Assembly (NCBI RefSeq): GCF_945862485.1
Contig: NZ_CAMAYF010000002.1
Location: 1-64,000, forward strand
From: Sphingorhabdus sp. EL138
GTDB lineage: Bacteria > Pseudomonadota > Alphaproteobacteria > Sphingomonadales > Sphingomonadaceae
Direction: 5' to 3'
DNA: 64,000 bases
Below are positions 49,329 to 58,905 of the stretch, in pieces. The position numbers were made by a program, and so were the translations under genes. Under the pieces are notes generated by a model that saw only the letters and a program-made list of their open reading frames with translations, was not told where the DNA came from and did no database searches. Position 1 is the first letter of the stretch. Every line of letters begins with the position of its first letter.

Positions 49329-52016
49329 ATGAAAATGTTGAAGCCATTCGGGGCAATCAGCCTGTTGCTTTTAACGTCCGCACTTGTTTCGCCATCGATG
49401 GCATTCGCGCAAAGCGCTGAGCCTGCGGCATCAGAACCAACGCCAGAAGGCGCAGCCACGGAAACCGCAGATGAGCCGGTGGAAGAAGAAGTTGATGTCT
49501 CCTTCGGTGGTGAGGAAATTGTTGTCCGTGGATATTTGGATCGCAATATCTCAAAAAATGCAGCGCAAGTTGTGTCGGTTCTGTCATCCGCAGATATTGA
49601 ACGGACGGGCGAAGGCGATATTGCCGGTGCTCTCTCCCGCGTAACCGGGCTGAGCGTCGTTGGCGGCGGTTTTGTTTATGTGCGTGGTTTGGGAGATCGC
49701 TACTCTTTGGCATTGCTGAACGGTTCGCCATTGCCGAGCCCTGAACCTCTGAAACGCGTTGTTCCCCTTGATCTGTTCCCGACCAGCGTAATTGCTTCGT
49801 CACTTGTGCAGAAAACCTATTCCGCCAACTTCCCTGGCGAATTTGGCGGTGGTGTTATCAACCTGACCACTAAGGCTATTCCGCGCGAAACATTTCTGAC
49901 GGTGAGTGCGGACGCTAGCGGCAACGGCGAAACAACCAATCAGCTCGGCTACACATATTATGGTAGCTCATCCGATTGGAGCGGCTTTGACAATGGGAAT
50001 CGTGATCTGAAGCCAGCCTTGGCGGGTTATCTCGCCAGCGGAAATCGCATCAGTACCGGCGGCGTGGATACGAAGGCCATCGCAGGCCAGTTGGTGACAG
50101 GACGCAATGCCGTAGTGCAGCGCGACAATAATCTGCCAGCTAATGGTTCTGCAAATATTACTGGTGGCACCAATTTCGAAATCGGTGACGATGCCACATT
50201 GGGTATCTTATTCAACGCAGGCTACAGTAACAAATGGCGCACACGCGACACGCTGCAGCAAACCGCGTCGACGGCTGATTTGAGCCAGAAAGAAGCTGAT
50301 TTTCAGAAAGTTATAACGGACAACCGCCTCGTTGTTAACGGTCTGGTTGGCTTTGGCATTGAAGCGGGCGAGCAAAAGGTCCGTTGGACCAATGTCTTTA
50401 TCCGCGACACGTTGAAACAAGCGCGGTTAGGGATTGGTACACGCCAGACGACATCGCCTACTGCTACATTGTTGCAGCAGGACACGGCATGGTATGAGCG
50501 GCAGTTGATTAATTCGCAACTTGTTGGCGAATTCAAGCTATCGCCTGAGGTGAACTTCAGCTTCCGTGCCGGCTTTGCCAATTCAAAGCGGGAAGCGCCT
50601 GATGAATTCAGTTTTGAATATTATCGCAGTAACCAAGCGTCAGATCCTTTTGGACAGGTTTTCATCAACCGGCTGAACAACGGACAGCAGGGTAGTGCTG
50701 AGGTAAGTTATTCTTACCTAGAAGAGGATCTTTGGTCGGGAAGTGCCGATTTGTCGTTCAAGATTACGCCTGATATGACTGGTACGGTTGGTTATGCTTA
50801 TGCTGATACCAAACGTCGGACCGAGCGTCGTGACTTTTTGTTTACTGCGCCAGGTGGGACACCAATCGTTTCGGCACTGTTCCGTCCGGATTTCTTGCTG
50901 CAGCCGGATGTGATAAATTTTTACAATATCGCACTGATCGACACCAACGAAGCAAACCCGGTATTTGATGCCGGATTGCTTACCCATGCTGGTTATGGCC
51001 AGATTCAGGCATTCATTACGCCTGAAATCAGCCTGAACATCGGTGTACGTTACGAAAAGGCGACGCAATCTGTTGCCCCGGTTCAGGTTTTCACTGTGCC
51101 TACGGCGTCGTTAGCCTCCACCAATCTTGACCGTGCATATTGGTTGCCCGCCGCGACATTGACGTGGGACATTAATGACCAAATGAAATTCCGTGTAAGC
51201 GGGTCAAAGACAATTGCCCGTCCGCAATTCCGCGAACTGATTTTCCAGAATTTCTATGACACCGATTCCAACCGCTTGTTCCGCGGGAACCCGTTTTTGA
51301 CTGACAGCCAATTGTATAACGCAGAAGCGCGGTACGAATGGTATTTCGATCGTGACCAACGCTTTACAGTTGCGGCATTCTTCAAACGAATTGACAGTCC
51401 CATCGAGTCCTTCTCTAGTTTTGATGATAACTCGGTCGTAACCAGCTTTGCCAATGCGCCAAAGGCTGATTTGTACGGTGTAGAAATCGAAACGCAGAAA
51501 TATTTCGACCTGTCAGGCTTAGGTGAAGAGGGTTTCTTCTCGACCCGCCGCGTTGTGGCTATCGCGAATTACACCTACACACAGTCAAAGCTGAGCGTGA
51601 AGACAGGCGACCCCGTTGCTGTGTTCAACTCAACCTCAACAAGCGCGCTCGACTACTTCACTGATGGTTCGCCGTTGACTGGCCAGTCAGATCATCTTGT
51701 CAATCTGCAATTTGGGTTGGAAGACACCGAACGTTTGTCACAGCAGACCATATTGTTAACATACGCAACCGACCGAGTCACCAGCCGAGGCGCATCGGGA
51801 CAACCCGACATCAAGGAACGCCCTGGCATCCAGTTAGATTTTGTTGCGCGTGAAGGCTTCAAGCTTGGTGGCAAGGAAGCCGAATTGAAGTTTGAACTGC
51901 GCAACCTAACCAACACAAGGTATCAGGAGCGGCAGGAAAGCGGTAAAAACGTGATTTTCTACAACCGCTACAAGCAGGGTATCAGTGCCTCAATTGGCGT
52001 CGAACTGAACTTTTAA
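49329..52016 (+). CDS. TonB-dependent receptor partnered with the surface lipoprotein
   Basis: 895 residues. Signal peptide to about 30 (SMAFAQS), a Glu/Ala/Pro-rich stretch, a TonB-box-like EEIVVRGY, then a plug of the type YVRGLGDRYSLALLNGSPLP...VVPLDLFPTS...YSANFPGEFGGGVINL, and a barrel ending in ASIGVELNF. The plug type is the one I associate with ElpS-like lipoprotein neighbours. Like SusC-SusD pairs, the lipoprotein could cap or feed this receptor. ATG 49335 has better spacing to AAGGG than 49329. Confidence 0.9.
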   Translation: MKMLKPFGAISLLLLTSALVSPSMAFAQSAEPAASEPTPEGAATETADEPVEEEVDVSFGGEEIVVRGYLDRNISKNAAQVVSVLSSADIERTGEGDIAGALSRVTGLSVVGGGFVYVRGLGDRYSLALLNGSPLPSPEPLKRVVPLDLFPTSVIASSLVQKTYSANFPGEFGGGVINLTTKAIPRETFLTVSADASGNGETTNQLGYTYYGSSSDWSGFDNGNRDLKPALAGYLASGNRISTGGVDTKAIAGQLVTGRNAVVQRDNNLPANGSANITGGTNFEIGDDATLGILFNAGYSNKWRTRDTLQQTASTADLSQKEADFQKVITDNRLVVNGLVGFGIEAGEQKVRWTNVFIRDTLKQARLGIGTRQTTSPTATLLQQDTAWYERQLINSQLVGEFKLSPEVNFSFRAGFANSKREAPDEFSFEYYRSNQASDPFGQVFINRLNNGQQGSAEVSYSYLEEDLWSGSADLSFKITPDMTGTVGYAYADTKRRTERRDFLFTAPGGTPIVSALFRPDFLLQPDVINFYNIALIDTNEANPVFDAGLLTHAGYGQIQAFITPEISLNIGVRYEKATQSVAPVQVFTVPTASLASTNLDRAYWLPAATLTWDINDQMKFRVSGSKTIARPQFRELIFQNFYDTDSNRLFRGNPFLTDSQLYNAEARYEWYFDRDQRFTVAAFFKRIDSPIESFSSFDDNSVVTSFANAPKADLYGVEIETQKYFDLSGLGEEGFFSTRRVVAIANYTYTQSKLSVKTGDPVAVFNSTSTSALDYFTDGSPLTGQSDHLVNLQFGLEDTERLSQQTILLTYATDRVTSRGASGQPDIKERPGIQLDFVAREGFKLGGKEAELKFELRNLTNTRYQERQESGKNVIFYNRYKQGISASIGVELNF

Positions 52017-52039
52017 GGGATTTACTGGCCCCTGATATT

Positions 52040-52076
52040 CGGCGGCATGTTGTATTCAACGTGCCGCCGTTGTTTT
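52040..52076 (+). terminator. Rho-independent terminator after the second TonB receptor
   Basis: A 13-bp stem (52040-52052 with 52057-52069, one G-U pair, TATT loop) is followed by TTGTTTT. It isolates the receptor transcript from the type II secretion operon, which therefore needs its own promoter. Confidence 0.85.
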
Positions 52077-52103
52077 ATGTATCGTACATGCTGTTGGGCT
52101 TGA

Positions 52104-52143
52104 GTGTCACGAAACTGTCATTTTAAATTCACTTTTAAGTCAC
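52104..52143 (+). promoter_or_regulatory. Four-repeat PHO box array in front of the gsp operon
   Basis: Four heptamers follow each other with four-base AT-rich spacers: GTGTCAC, CTGTCAT, AATTCAC, AAGTCAC, at 52104, 52115, 52126 and 52137 (11-bp period throughout). This is the arrangement of the double PHO box before E. coli pst genes, and the first pair is close to consensus (CTGTCAT-N4-CTGTCAT). The array ends 49 bp before the gspC start, leaving room for a -10 element (around 52150-52158), a short leader and the AAGGGGG ribosome-binding site. It sits after a terminator, exactly where a gsp promoter is needed. Confidence 0.8.
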
Positions 52144-52192
52144 AACGCCGTCTTAGTCCGACATCAAAGGGCGGAATCGCCAAGGGGGTTTT

Positions 52193-53011
52193 GTGGCTGG
52201 ATCATTGGCTGAAAGGGTAAGGGCGCAATCTCGTGCGTTTTCTCTGCCGCCAATCGGCAATGTGCTTATTGCACTTATGTTTATCCTTTTGGCTATTCAA
52301 GTCGCCCGTCTTTTTTGGGTCGTTGTTACACCGGTTGGTCCGCTTGCCGGATGGCGTGCGCCGTCGGTCAATATTGTTTCACAGTCCGGTCGACTTGCGC
52401 TTTTTAGCGGTTTTGATCCTTTTTACCGCAACGATACGTCCGCTGCGACCACGCAAAATGTCACATCGTTAAATCTGGTTTTGTTCGGCGTGCGCACCAA
52501 TGAAAGCTCGGGCGGCGGATCCGCCATTATTGCCGGTGAGGATGGTGTCCAGAATAGTTTTGCCATGGGTGAAGAAGTCGCGCCGGGCGTGACTTTGGAC
52601 GCTATTGCCTTTGACCATGTGATATTGTCGCGCGGCGGCGTGAAGGAATCGCTGTATTTGGATCAGTCTGTTCCAGCGGAAACGGTGAGCCCGTCTGAAG
52701 TAACGCCGCAGGCCGCACCCGCTGCGTCCGATACAGGAGGACTGAATGCCCAAACGCTGCAAAAAGCCATTGGCTTTGCGCCCCGTAACGAAGGGGGCAG
52801 GGTAACCGGCCTTGTTTTGAAAGCCCAGGATGATGGGACAATGCTTAAGCTCGCCGGATTTCAAGCTGGCGATATCGTTGTTGCCGTCAATGGTCGTCCC
52901 GTCTCATCCGCCACGGATGTCATCGCCCAATTTCGCCCCGGAGCGCGGATAAGCGTCGAAATCGAACGCGGCGGTTCAAAAGTCCCCATCGCTTTAAATC
53001 TGGAACAATAG
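52193..53011 (+). CDS. gspC: Type II secretion system protein GspC
   Basis: Inner-membrane clamp of the T2SS that links the inner platform to the secretin. 272 residues: one membrane segment (near 22-44), a periplasmic HR domain (FYRNDTSAATTQNVTSLNLVLFGVRTNE) and a C-terminal PDZ domain (LKLAGFQAGDIVVAVNGRPV). The start is GTG with AAGGGGG upstream. It is the first gene of the operon. Its TAG overlaps the GTG start of gspD. Confidence 0.9.
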   Translation: MAGSLAERVRAQSRAFSLPPIGNVLIALMFILLAIQVARLFWVVVTPVGPLAGWRAPSVNIVSQSGRLALFSGFDPFYRNDTSAATTQNVTSLNLVLFGVRTNESSGGGSAIIAGEDGVQNSFAMGEEVAPGVTLDAIAFDHVILSRGGVKESLYLDQSVPAETVSPSEVTPQAAPAASDTGGLNAQTLQKAIGFAPRNEGGRVTGLVLKAQDDGTMLKLAGFQAGDIVVAVNGRPVSSATDVIAQFRPGARISVEIERGGSKVPIALNLEQ

Positions 53012-55197
53012 TGATCCGTAAATTCTCCTTATGGTTGGCGTGCAGCACGCTTATTTTTACCACGCCAGTGGCCGCGCAGCAGACATTGAATGTCCGCGAC
53101 GCCGACATCCGCGCTTTTGTGCAAGACGCCGCGCGCGTCACTGGGCAAACGTTCATCGTCGATGGCCGCGTTACGGGTAAGGTTTCGGTTGTGACCGACC
53201 GTCCATTGTCGCGTTCGGAATATTTCGAAGTGTTTTTGTCGACTTTGCGTGCAAATGGCCTTGTCGCCATTCCCATGCGCGGGGGGGGATATCGCATTCA
53301 GCCGTCCGATGGCGCCGCAACGCAGCCAACGCGCGTAGGCAGCCGGGCCGAGTCTGCCAGCCAGTTTGTAACCGAAGTGTTCCGCTTGCGGTCGATTGAC
53401 GCGGCCACAGCCGTAGAAACGTTGCGTCCATTAATCAGCCGGGAAGGCTCGCTAACGGCGAACCGCAGCGCAAATAGCCTTGTGGTGGCGGATTATGCCG
53501 ACAATATCCGTCGGATCCGCGATCTTATCCGCCAAATTGACCGCGACAGTGCGGCCACCCAGATTGTGACGTTAGACAATGCAGGCGCACGCGAAATTGC
53601 GACGGCATTGCAAGGATTGGCTGGCCAAGGCGGCGGCGAAGGCGCGCGCACGTCTGTCTCCATCGCGGCTATCGACAGCAGTAACGCAATAGCGTTGCGC
53701 GGCGACCCGACATCCGTTGCTCGCTTTGCCGAGATGGCGAAGCAATTAGATGCCCGTGCGCAATCAGGGTCGGAAATTCGGGTGTACCGGCTTGAGCATG
53801 CGAACGCCGAAACTTTGCTAGAAACGGTCCAGTCACTGATTGGCGGACAAAGCGGTGGTGCGCGGGGCAGCGACATGCCGTCCGTGGCTGCACCTGCAAA
53901 TGGCGGAGCGCCAGCTGCTTCATCCGCACCAATCGTTGCGACATCCACGGGCGGTGGCACAAACAGCATTGGCGGACGCGGGCCTATTGTTGTGACGCGT
54001 TATGAAGGTACAAATGCCCTCATCGTCGCTGCCAATCCGGACGTGCAGCGAAGCTTGGGCGAATTGATCCGGCAATTGGACACACGGCCTGAACAGGTTC
54101 TGGTGGAAGCCATTGTGGTGGAAATCGGCAATGAGGCTGCCAAAAAGCTTGGCGTTCAATTCCTTGTAGGCGGCAAGGATGCCCCATTTGCGGCAACCAA
54201 TTACACGAATGCTACGCCCAACATCCTGACCATAGCAGGGGCCGTTGGAGCTGAGGAGCTGACGCGGACAACGACGACTATTAATGGCAATACCACCACC
54301 ACCGCTACTAACAGTGCATTGGGCGATGGTTTGCAGCAAGCCGCTGCAGCATCTATTTTGAACGCAACGGGCGGTTTTGGCGGCTTTGCGCTAGATATCG
54401 GTAAAAATGCGATTTTTGGCACAATCATCAACGCAATTGCAGCGGATACGGAATCCAACCTTTTGGCGACGCCGCATATTGTGACGTTGAACAATCAAAA
54501 GGCGAAGTTCCTGGTCGGTCAGGAAGTGCCAGTCAGCACGGGCGAACAATTGTCCGCCAACTTCGAAAATGCATTCCGCACCGTGCAGCGGCAGGAAGTC
54601 GGCATCAAGCTTGAGGTCACGCCACAGGTCAATGCGCAAGGCGATGTGAAGCTGTTCCTCAAGCAAGAAGTGTCCAGCGTTGCTGGACCTGTATCTTCGC
54701 GCTCTAACGACCTTGTCCTCAACAAACGCGAATTCGAGACGACATTGACTGTCGGCGACGGCCAATTGTTGGCGATAGGCGGGCTGCTTAACGATGACGA
54801 GCGCCGCACGATTGAGCGTATTCCATTGCTCAGCGACATTCCCCTTATTGGGGAGCTGTTTAAGTCGCGCAGCCGCAGCCGCAGCAAAACCAACCTAATG
54901 GTGTTCATTCGGCCTACAATCTTGCGGAGCCGGCAAGATGGTGATCGATTGACCGGGCGCCGTTATGATTATGTGCGCGACATGCAACGGCTGCGTAATC
55001 CGGATATGGAGCCGAGCATCGATGAGTTGCTGCGCGACTATATGGGCGCCACCCCGCCAACGGACCCAAATGCGCGGGCAAGCGACATTATGATCGGCGC
55101 AGACGGCAATCTGATGCGGCCGGCAGCAGATGGGCCGCTTAAACCCTCAGATGTGCCTGCGAGCGCCATATCGGCTAATATTGGGGATGGGCAATAA
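53011..55197 (+). CDS. gspD: Type II secretion system secretin GspD
   Basis: Outer-membrane channel. 728 residues: a signal peptide ending VAAQQ, the N0 domain (LNVRDADIRAFVQDAARVTGQ), N1-N3 domains with a Gly/Ser/Ala-rich loop near 280-320, and the secretin core (LLATPHIVTLNNQKAKFLVGQEVPV and VGIKLEVTPQVN). Near the end is the FKSRSRSRSKTNLMVFIRPTI segment. GTG start at 53011; the TAA overlaps the gspE ATG. Confidence 0.96.
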   Translation: MIRKFSLWLACSTLIFTTPVAAQQTLNVRDADIRAFVQDAARVTGQTFIVDGRVTGKVSVVTDRPLSRSEYFEVFLSTLRANGLVAIPMRGGGYRIQPSDGAATQPTRVGSRAESASQFVTEVFRLRSIDAATAVETLRPLISREGSLTANRSANSLVVADYADNIRRIRDLIRQIDRDSAATQIVTLDNAGAREIATALQGLAGQGGGEGARTSVSIAAIDSSNAIALRGDPTSVARFAEMAKQLDARAQSGSEIRVYRLEHANAETLLETVQSLIGGQSGGARGSDMPSVAAPANGGAPAASSAPIVATSTGGGTNSIGGRGPIVVTRYEGTNALIVAANPDVQRSLGELIRQLDTRPEQVLVEAIVVEIGNEAAKKLGVQFLVGGKDAPFAATNYTNATPNILTIAGAVGAEELTRTTTTINGNTTTTATNSALGDGLQQAAAASILNATGGFGGFALDIGKNAIFGTIINAIAADTESNLLATPHIVTLNNQKAKFLVGQEVPVSTGEQLSANFENAFRTVQRQEVGIKLEVTPQVNAQGDVKLFLKQEVSSVAGPVSSRSNDLVLNKREFETTLTVGDGQLLAIGGLLNDDERRTIERIPLLSDIPLIGELFKSRSRSRSKTNLMVFIRPTILRSRQDGDRLTGRRYDYVRDMQRLRNPDMEPSIDELLRDYMGATPPTDPNARASDIMIGADGNLMRPAADGPLKPSDVPASAISANIGDGQ

Positions 55198-56753
55198 TGA
55201 CAGGTTCGCAAGGAACGTTGGAACGACAGGGCGCGACTGGCGCCGAACCCAGCGCGCCCGTTACTGTTGCCCAAGTCACGCCGTTGCTGGACCTACCTTA
55301 TGCCTTTGCCAAGGCGTATGGCTTGGTTTTGCGTCATGAGAGCAATGACCGTTTAATCGTCGCGATGCGCGAAGGTGCAGATCCGGTCATGCTGCTCGAA
55401 GTGCGGCGCTATTTGGCCATGCCATTCGATGTTGAAATAGTCGATAACCAGACCTTTGACCGGTATCTGTCCGACCATTATGCCATGGACGGAAGCGCAG
55501 CGGCCATGGCTGGTTCGATCGGCCCTAACGACGGCGATCTTCTGTCCGATATGTTACCAAGTGTCGATGATTTGCTCGACAGCGCAGATGACGCCCCGGT
55601 TATTCGGCTGATTAACGGCGTCATTGCAGAGGCTGTACGGCAAGGTGTTTCGGATATTCATATCGAGCCGTATGAAACGGGCCTTGTGATACGCATGCGC
55701 GCCGATGGCGTGTTGCAGGAACGGCTTCGGCTCCCCGCCAATGTTGCGCCTGTGGTCGTCAGCCGCATCAAGGTCATGGCACGTTTGGACATTGCCGAAC
55801 GCCGCATTCCGCAAGACGGTCGTATTGGGCTGACGCTTGGCGGAAAGATGGTTGATGTGCGTGTGTCGACCTTACCCAGTCGCGCTGGCGAGCGCGTCGT
55901 CATGCGTATCTTGGATAATGAAAATGCCGGGATTTCGCTCGATTTGCTGGGCATGTCCGACGAGACCCTAAAAATCTTGCGCAAGGCATTGGCTGAACCC
56001 AATGGTATCATCTTGGTTACGGGCCCCACCGGATCGGGGAAGACTACCACGTTATATGCTGGCCTGAAGCGGCTCAATGACGGTTCCCGCAACATTTTGA
56101 CGGTCGAAGACCCGGTGGAGTATGCCGTTGAAGGCATTGGCCAGACGCAGGTGAATGCGAAAGTCGGTATGACCTTTGCCGCTGGTCTGCGGGCGATTTT
56201 GCGGCAGGATCCTGACGTCGTCATGGTCGGCGAAATCCGCGACCGTGAAACCGCCGATATTGCCGTGCAAGCGGCGCTTACCGGCCATTTGGTACTGACA
56301 ACGGTGCACACAAATGATGCGCTGGGTGCCATCACGCGTATGCGCGATATGAAGGTGGAGCCCTTCCTGCTGGCCTCGACCCTGCGTGCCGTCATCGCGC
56401 AGCGGCTTGTGCGCCGCCTGTGTCCGCATTGCCGCCAGACGGTTCAGGCAGATGGCAACGCAGCATCCTTGCTTGGTTTTGATAAGGGCACGGCTGTTTA
56501 CAAAGCAGTCGGTTGCCCTGAATGCAACAACACTGGCTTTTTGGGCCGCATCGGTGTGTTTGAGGCCGTTCGTGTAGACGACACCATCCGCCGGTTAATC
56601 AATGACGGCGGTGATGAAGCCATATTGGCGCGACATGCTTTTGTGAACCAACCCAATTTGAGTGCCGCCGCGCGCAAATTGGTGCGTAGCGGGGACACAA
56701 CCCCAGAGGAGGCTATCCGCATTTCCCGCCGTGAAGACATTGTTGATGCCTGA
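55197..56753 (+). CDS. gspE: Type II secretion ATPase GspE
   Basis: Cytoplasmic hexameric ATPase that powers pseudopilus assembly. 518 residues: an N-terminal GspL-binding domain, Walker A GPTGSGKTTTLY (near 277), the Asp box, Walker B RQDPDVVMVGEIRD and the His box GHLVLTTVHTND. A four-cysteine zinc module (CPHC ... CPEC) near 410-450 is typical of GspE. It overlaps gspD by one base and gspF by 8 nt. Confidence 0.97.
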   Translation: MTGSQGTLERQGATGAEPSAPVTVAQVTPLLDLPYAFAKAYGLVLRHESNDRLIVAMREGADPVMLLEVRRYLAMPFDVEIVDNQTFDRYLSDHYAMDGSAAAMAGSIGPNDGDLLSDMLPSVDDLLDSADDAPVIRLINGVIAEAVRQGVSDIHIEPYETGLVIRMRADGVLQERLRLPANVAPVVVSRIKVMARLDIAERRIPQDGRIGLTLGGKMVDVRVSTLPSRAGERVVMRILDNENAGISLDLLGMSDETLKILRKALAEPNGIILVTGPTGSGKTTTLYAGLKRLNDGSRNILTVEDPVEYAVEGIGQTQVNAKVGMTFAAGLRAILRQDPDVVMVGEIRDRETADIAVQAALTGHLVLTTVHTNDALGAITRMRDMKVEPFLLASTLRAVIAQRLVRRLCPHCRQTVQADGNAASLLGFDKGTAVYKAVGCPECNNTGFLGRIGVFEAVRVDDTIRRLINDGGDEAILARHAFVNQPNLSAAARKLVRSGDTTPEEAIRISRREDIVDA

Positions 56754-57963
56754 ATTTGCCTATCACGCTATTGATCCTGACGGGCGCGAGCGGCACGGAC
56801 GGATATCCGCCGCCAATGATGATCTGGCGCGCGAAGCCTTAGTGGCAAAAAAACTTTATATTGTTCATGTTGCGCCTGCCGAAGTGCGTGCGTCGGCCTT
56901 TGCTAGTCTGCCGCTGAAACGGCAGCCACGGTTGAACGCAAAGCAGCTAACGTTGTTCACGCGGCAATTGTCCTCATTGGCGCAAGTATCGCCCTTGGAA
57001 GAGGCGCTACGAACAATTAGCCGGCAAAGCGAACAACCCCATGTACGTCAAATATTGATCGGTGTTCACACGGGCGTGGTAGAAGGCCAGCGCTTGTCCG
57101 ACGCTATGCGACGCGAAAGCCACAGCTTTCCACCCTTGTATCGCGCAATGATCGCGGCAGGTGAGGGCGCTGGTACATTGCCGCTGATCACCGAACGGCT
57201 TGCTGTGTTGCTCGAACGGCAAGCGGAGATGCGCGGTAAGTTGATTGGCGCGCTTGCTTATCCGGCAATTTTGTCGCTCGTCGCGATGCTGGTGGTGATG
57301 GGGTTGATGGTGTCTGTCGTGCCGCGCGTGGTCGAACAATTCGACAATGTGGATCAACAACTGCCTTTGATCACGCGGGTGGTGATTGGCATTTCGGCAT
57401 TTTTGGCGAGCTATTATTGGGTGCTGATCATTGTCTTTGTGCTTGGTGCAATCGTCTTTGCGCAAGCGTTGAAGCAACCCGCTTTTCGTCTGGCGGTCGA
57501 CCGCAATATCCTGCGCATTCCGGTGCTTGGAAAGCTTTTGCGCAACCTGCATGCCGCGCGCATGGCGCGGACACTTGCCACAATGGTTGCAAGCCGCTTG
57601 CCCTTGTTGGAAGGCTTACGCCTGACAGGCGGCACCATTCGCAATAAAGTGTTATCTGCGGCCAATGACGGAATTGTGGAATCCGTGCGTAGCGGGGGCA
57701 GCCTTTCCGGCGCAATGCGCGCCAGCGGCGTTTTCCCGCCCTTGCTCGTGTATTTGGCGGCCAGTGGCGAGAGCGCAGGGCAGTTGGATATCATGCTGGA
57801 ACGTGCCGCAGAATATTTGGAACGCGAATTTGATACCTTTACCAGCACCGCTTTGTCGTTGCTTGAACCCTTGATCATTGTCGCCATGGGCGGCGTGGTC
57901 GCTGTCATCATATTGGCAATATTGCTGCCTATCCTTCAACTTCAAAACCTTACGGGACTGTAG
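56746..57963 (+). CDS. gspF: Type II secretion inner-membrane platform protein GspF
   Basis: 405 residues with three membrane segments and two repeated cytoplasmic GspF domains (LTLFTRQLSSLAQVSPLEEAL and MARTLATMVASRLPLLEGLRL, each followed by a GEGAGTLP/GESAGQLD signature). The start is MPEFAYHAIDPDGRERHG at 56746; a longer frame upstream lies inside gspE. It is the platform that contacts GspE, GspL and the pseudopilus. Confidence 0.96.
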   Translation: MPEFAYHAIDPDGRERHGRISAANDDLAREALVAKKLYIVHVAPAEVRASAFASLPLKRQPRLNAKQLTLFTRQLSSLAQVSPLEEALRTISRQSEQPHVRQILIGVHTGVVEGQRLSDAMRRESHSFPPLYRAMIAAGEGAGTLPLITERLAVLLERQAEMRGKLIGALAYPAILSLVAMLVVMGLMVSVVPRVVEQFDNVDQQLPLITRVVIGISAFLASYYWVLIIVFVLGAIVFAQALKQPAFRLAVDRNILRIPVLGKLLRNLHAARMARTLATMVASRLPLLEGLRLTGGTIRNKVLSAANDGIVESVRSGGSLSGAMRASGVFPPLLVYLAASGESAGQLDIMLERAAEYLEREFDTFTSTALSLLEPLIIVAMGGVVAVIILAILLPILQLQNLTGL

Positions 57964-57965
57964 AC

Positions 57966-58439
57966 ATGCGCCGCCTATTATTTAATCTTCTGACTGATAC
58001 CCGTCGTGCACCCGCCAGGTTCCGGCGAAAGGCGGTGAAAGTCGAACGCAATGGTTTCACCCTAGTTGAAATGATGGTGACTTTGTTCATTTTGGCGCTG
58101 TTGACAACGATAGTGGCCATCAACGTGCTCCCCAATCAGGACAAGGCCATGGTGCAAAAGGCACGGGCAGATATCGCCGTTTTGGGTCAAGCGATGGAAA
58201 CCTATCGCCTTGATAATTTGACCTACCCTGATGCAGGTGCTGGTTTGCAGGCGTTGGTCACGCCGCCGACGACCGGAGGGCGGAGTGAAGGCTATATCAA
58301 GAAACTGCCGACGGACCCTTGGAACCGACCATATCAGTATAGCCTGCCTGGAAAGAGCGGCGCCTTTGACATCTATTCGCTGGGTGCCGATGGTGCGCCT
58401 GGCGGTGAGAATGAAAATGCCGACATTTACGGCGACTAG
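57966..58439 (+). CDS. gspG: Major pseudopilin GspG
   Basis: 157 residues as annotated. The prepilin cleavage site is G|FTLVEMM with Glu at +5, then a long hydrophobic helix and the C-terminal calcium-site region (LPTDPWNRPYQY, then DIYSLGADGAPGGENENADI). From the ATG at 57966 the leader would be 30 residues, unusually long. A GTG at 58035 would give a 7-residue leader of normal size, but AAAGG is only 2 nt upstream of it. Mature protein is the same either way. Confidence 0.93.
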   Translation: MRRLLFNLLTDTRRAPARFRRKAVKVERNGFTLVEMMVTLFILALLTTIVAINVLPNQDKAMVQKARADIAVLGQAMETYRLDNLTYPDAGAGLQALVTPPTTGGRSEGYIKKLPTDPWNRPYQYSLPGKSGAFDIYSLGADGAPGGENENADIYGD

Positions 58440-58905
58440 GCCGTCCTTCCGTAAAATCGTTCCGGATAATGCGCGCGGCTTCAGCTTAGTGGAGCTGATG
58501 GTCGTATTGTTCATCATCGGTATTGCGAGCACGGCCGTTGTCATGACCGTTCGCTCGTCCGAGCGCGGTGTGCATGATGAAGCAGAGCAATTTGCCGCCC
58601 GCGTGGCCGCCTTGCGCGATAACGCCATATTGCAATCGCGTACCATGGCCGTCACTGTGCGTCCGTCGGGTTATGGCTTTGAAACACGCAATGATGGGAG
58701 CTGGGTGCCGATGTCCGAAGCCCCATTTTCAACAACCGAGTGGAAAAGTGGCACAAGAGTTCAGATGTCCGGCGCCCGTCAGATGCGGATAGCCTTTGAT
58801 AGCACTGGTCTGCCATCGAGCGCGGCCAGTATCGAGATCAAACATGACAATGAAACCGTCACGCTAAAGCTCGCAGCAACCGGGGACATTCGCGTTGTCC
58901 GTTAA
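58411..58905 (+). CDS. gspH: Minor pseudopilin GspH
   Basis: 164 residues. Prepilin site ARG|FSLVELMVVLF with Glu+5, then the globular GspH domain (RVAALRDNAILQSRTMAVTVRPSGYGFE). The start ATG at 58411 overlaps the end of gspG by 29 nt; ATG 58417 is equally possible. It overlaps the TTG start of gspI. Confidence 0.88.
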   Translation: MKMPTFTATRPSFRKIVPDNARGFSLVELMVVLFIIGIASTAVVMTVRSSERGVHDEAEQFAARVAALRDNAILQSRTMAVTVRPSGYGFETRNDGSWVPMSEAPFSTTEWKSGTRVQMSGARQMRIAFDSTGLPSSAASIEIKHDNETVTLKLAATGDIRVVR

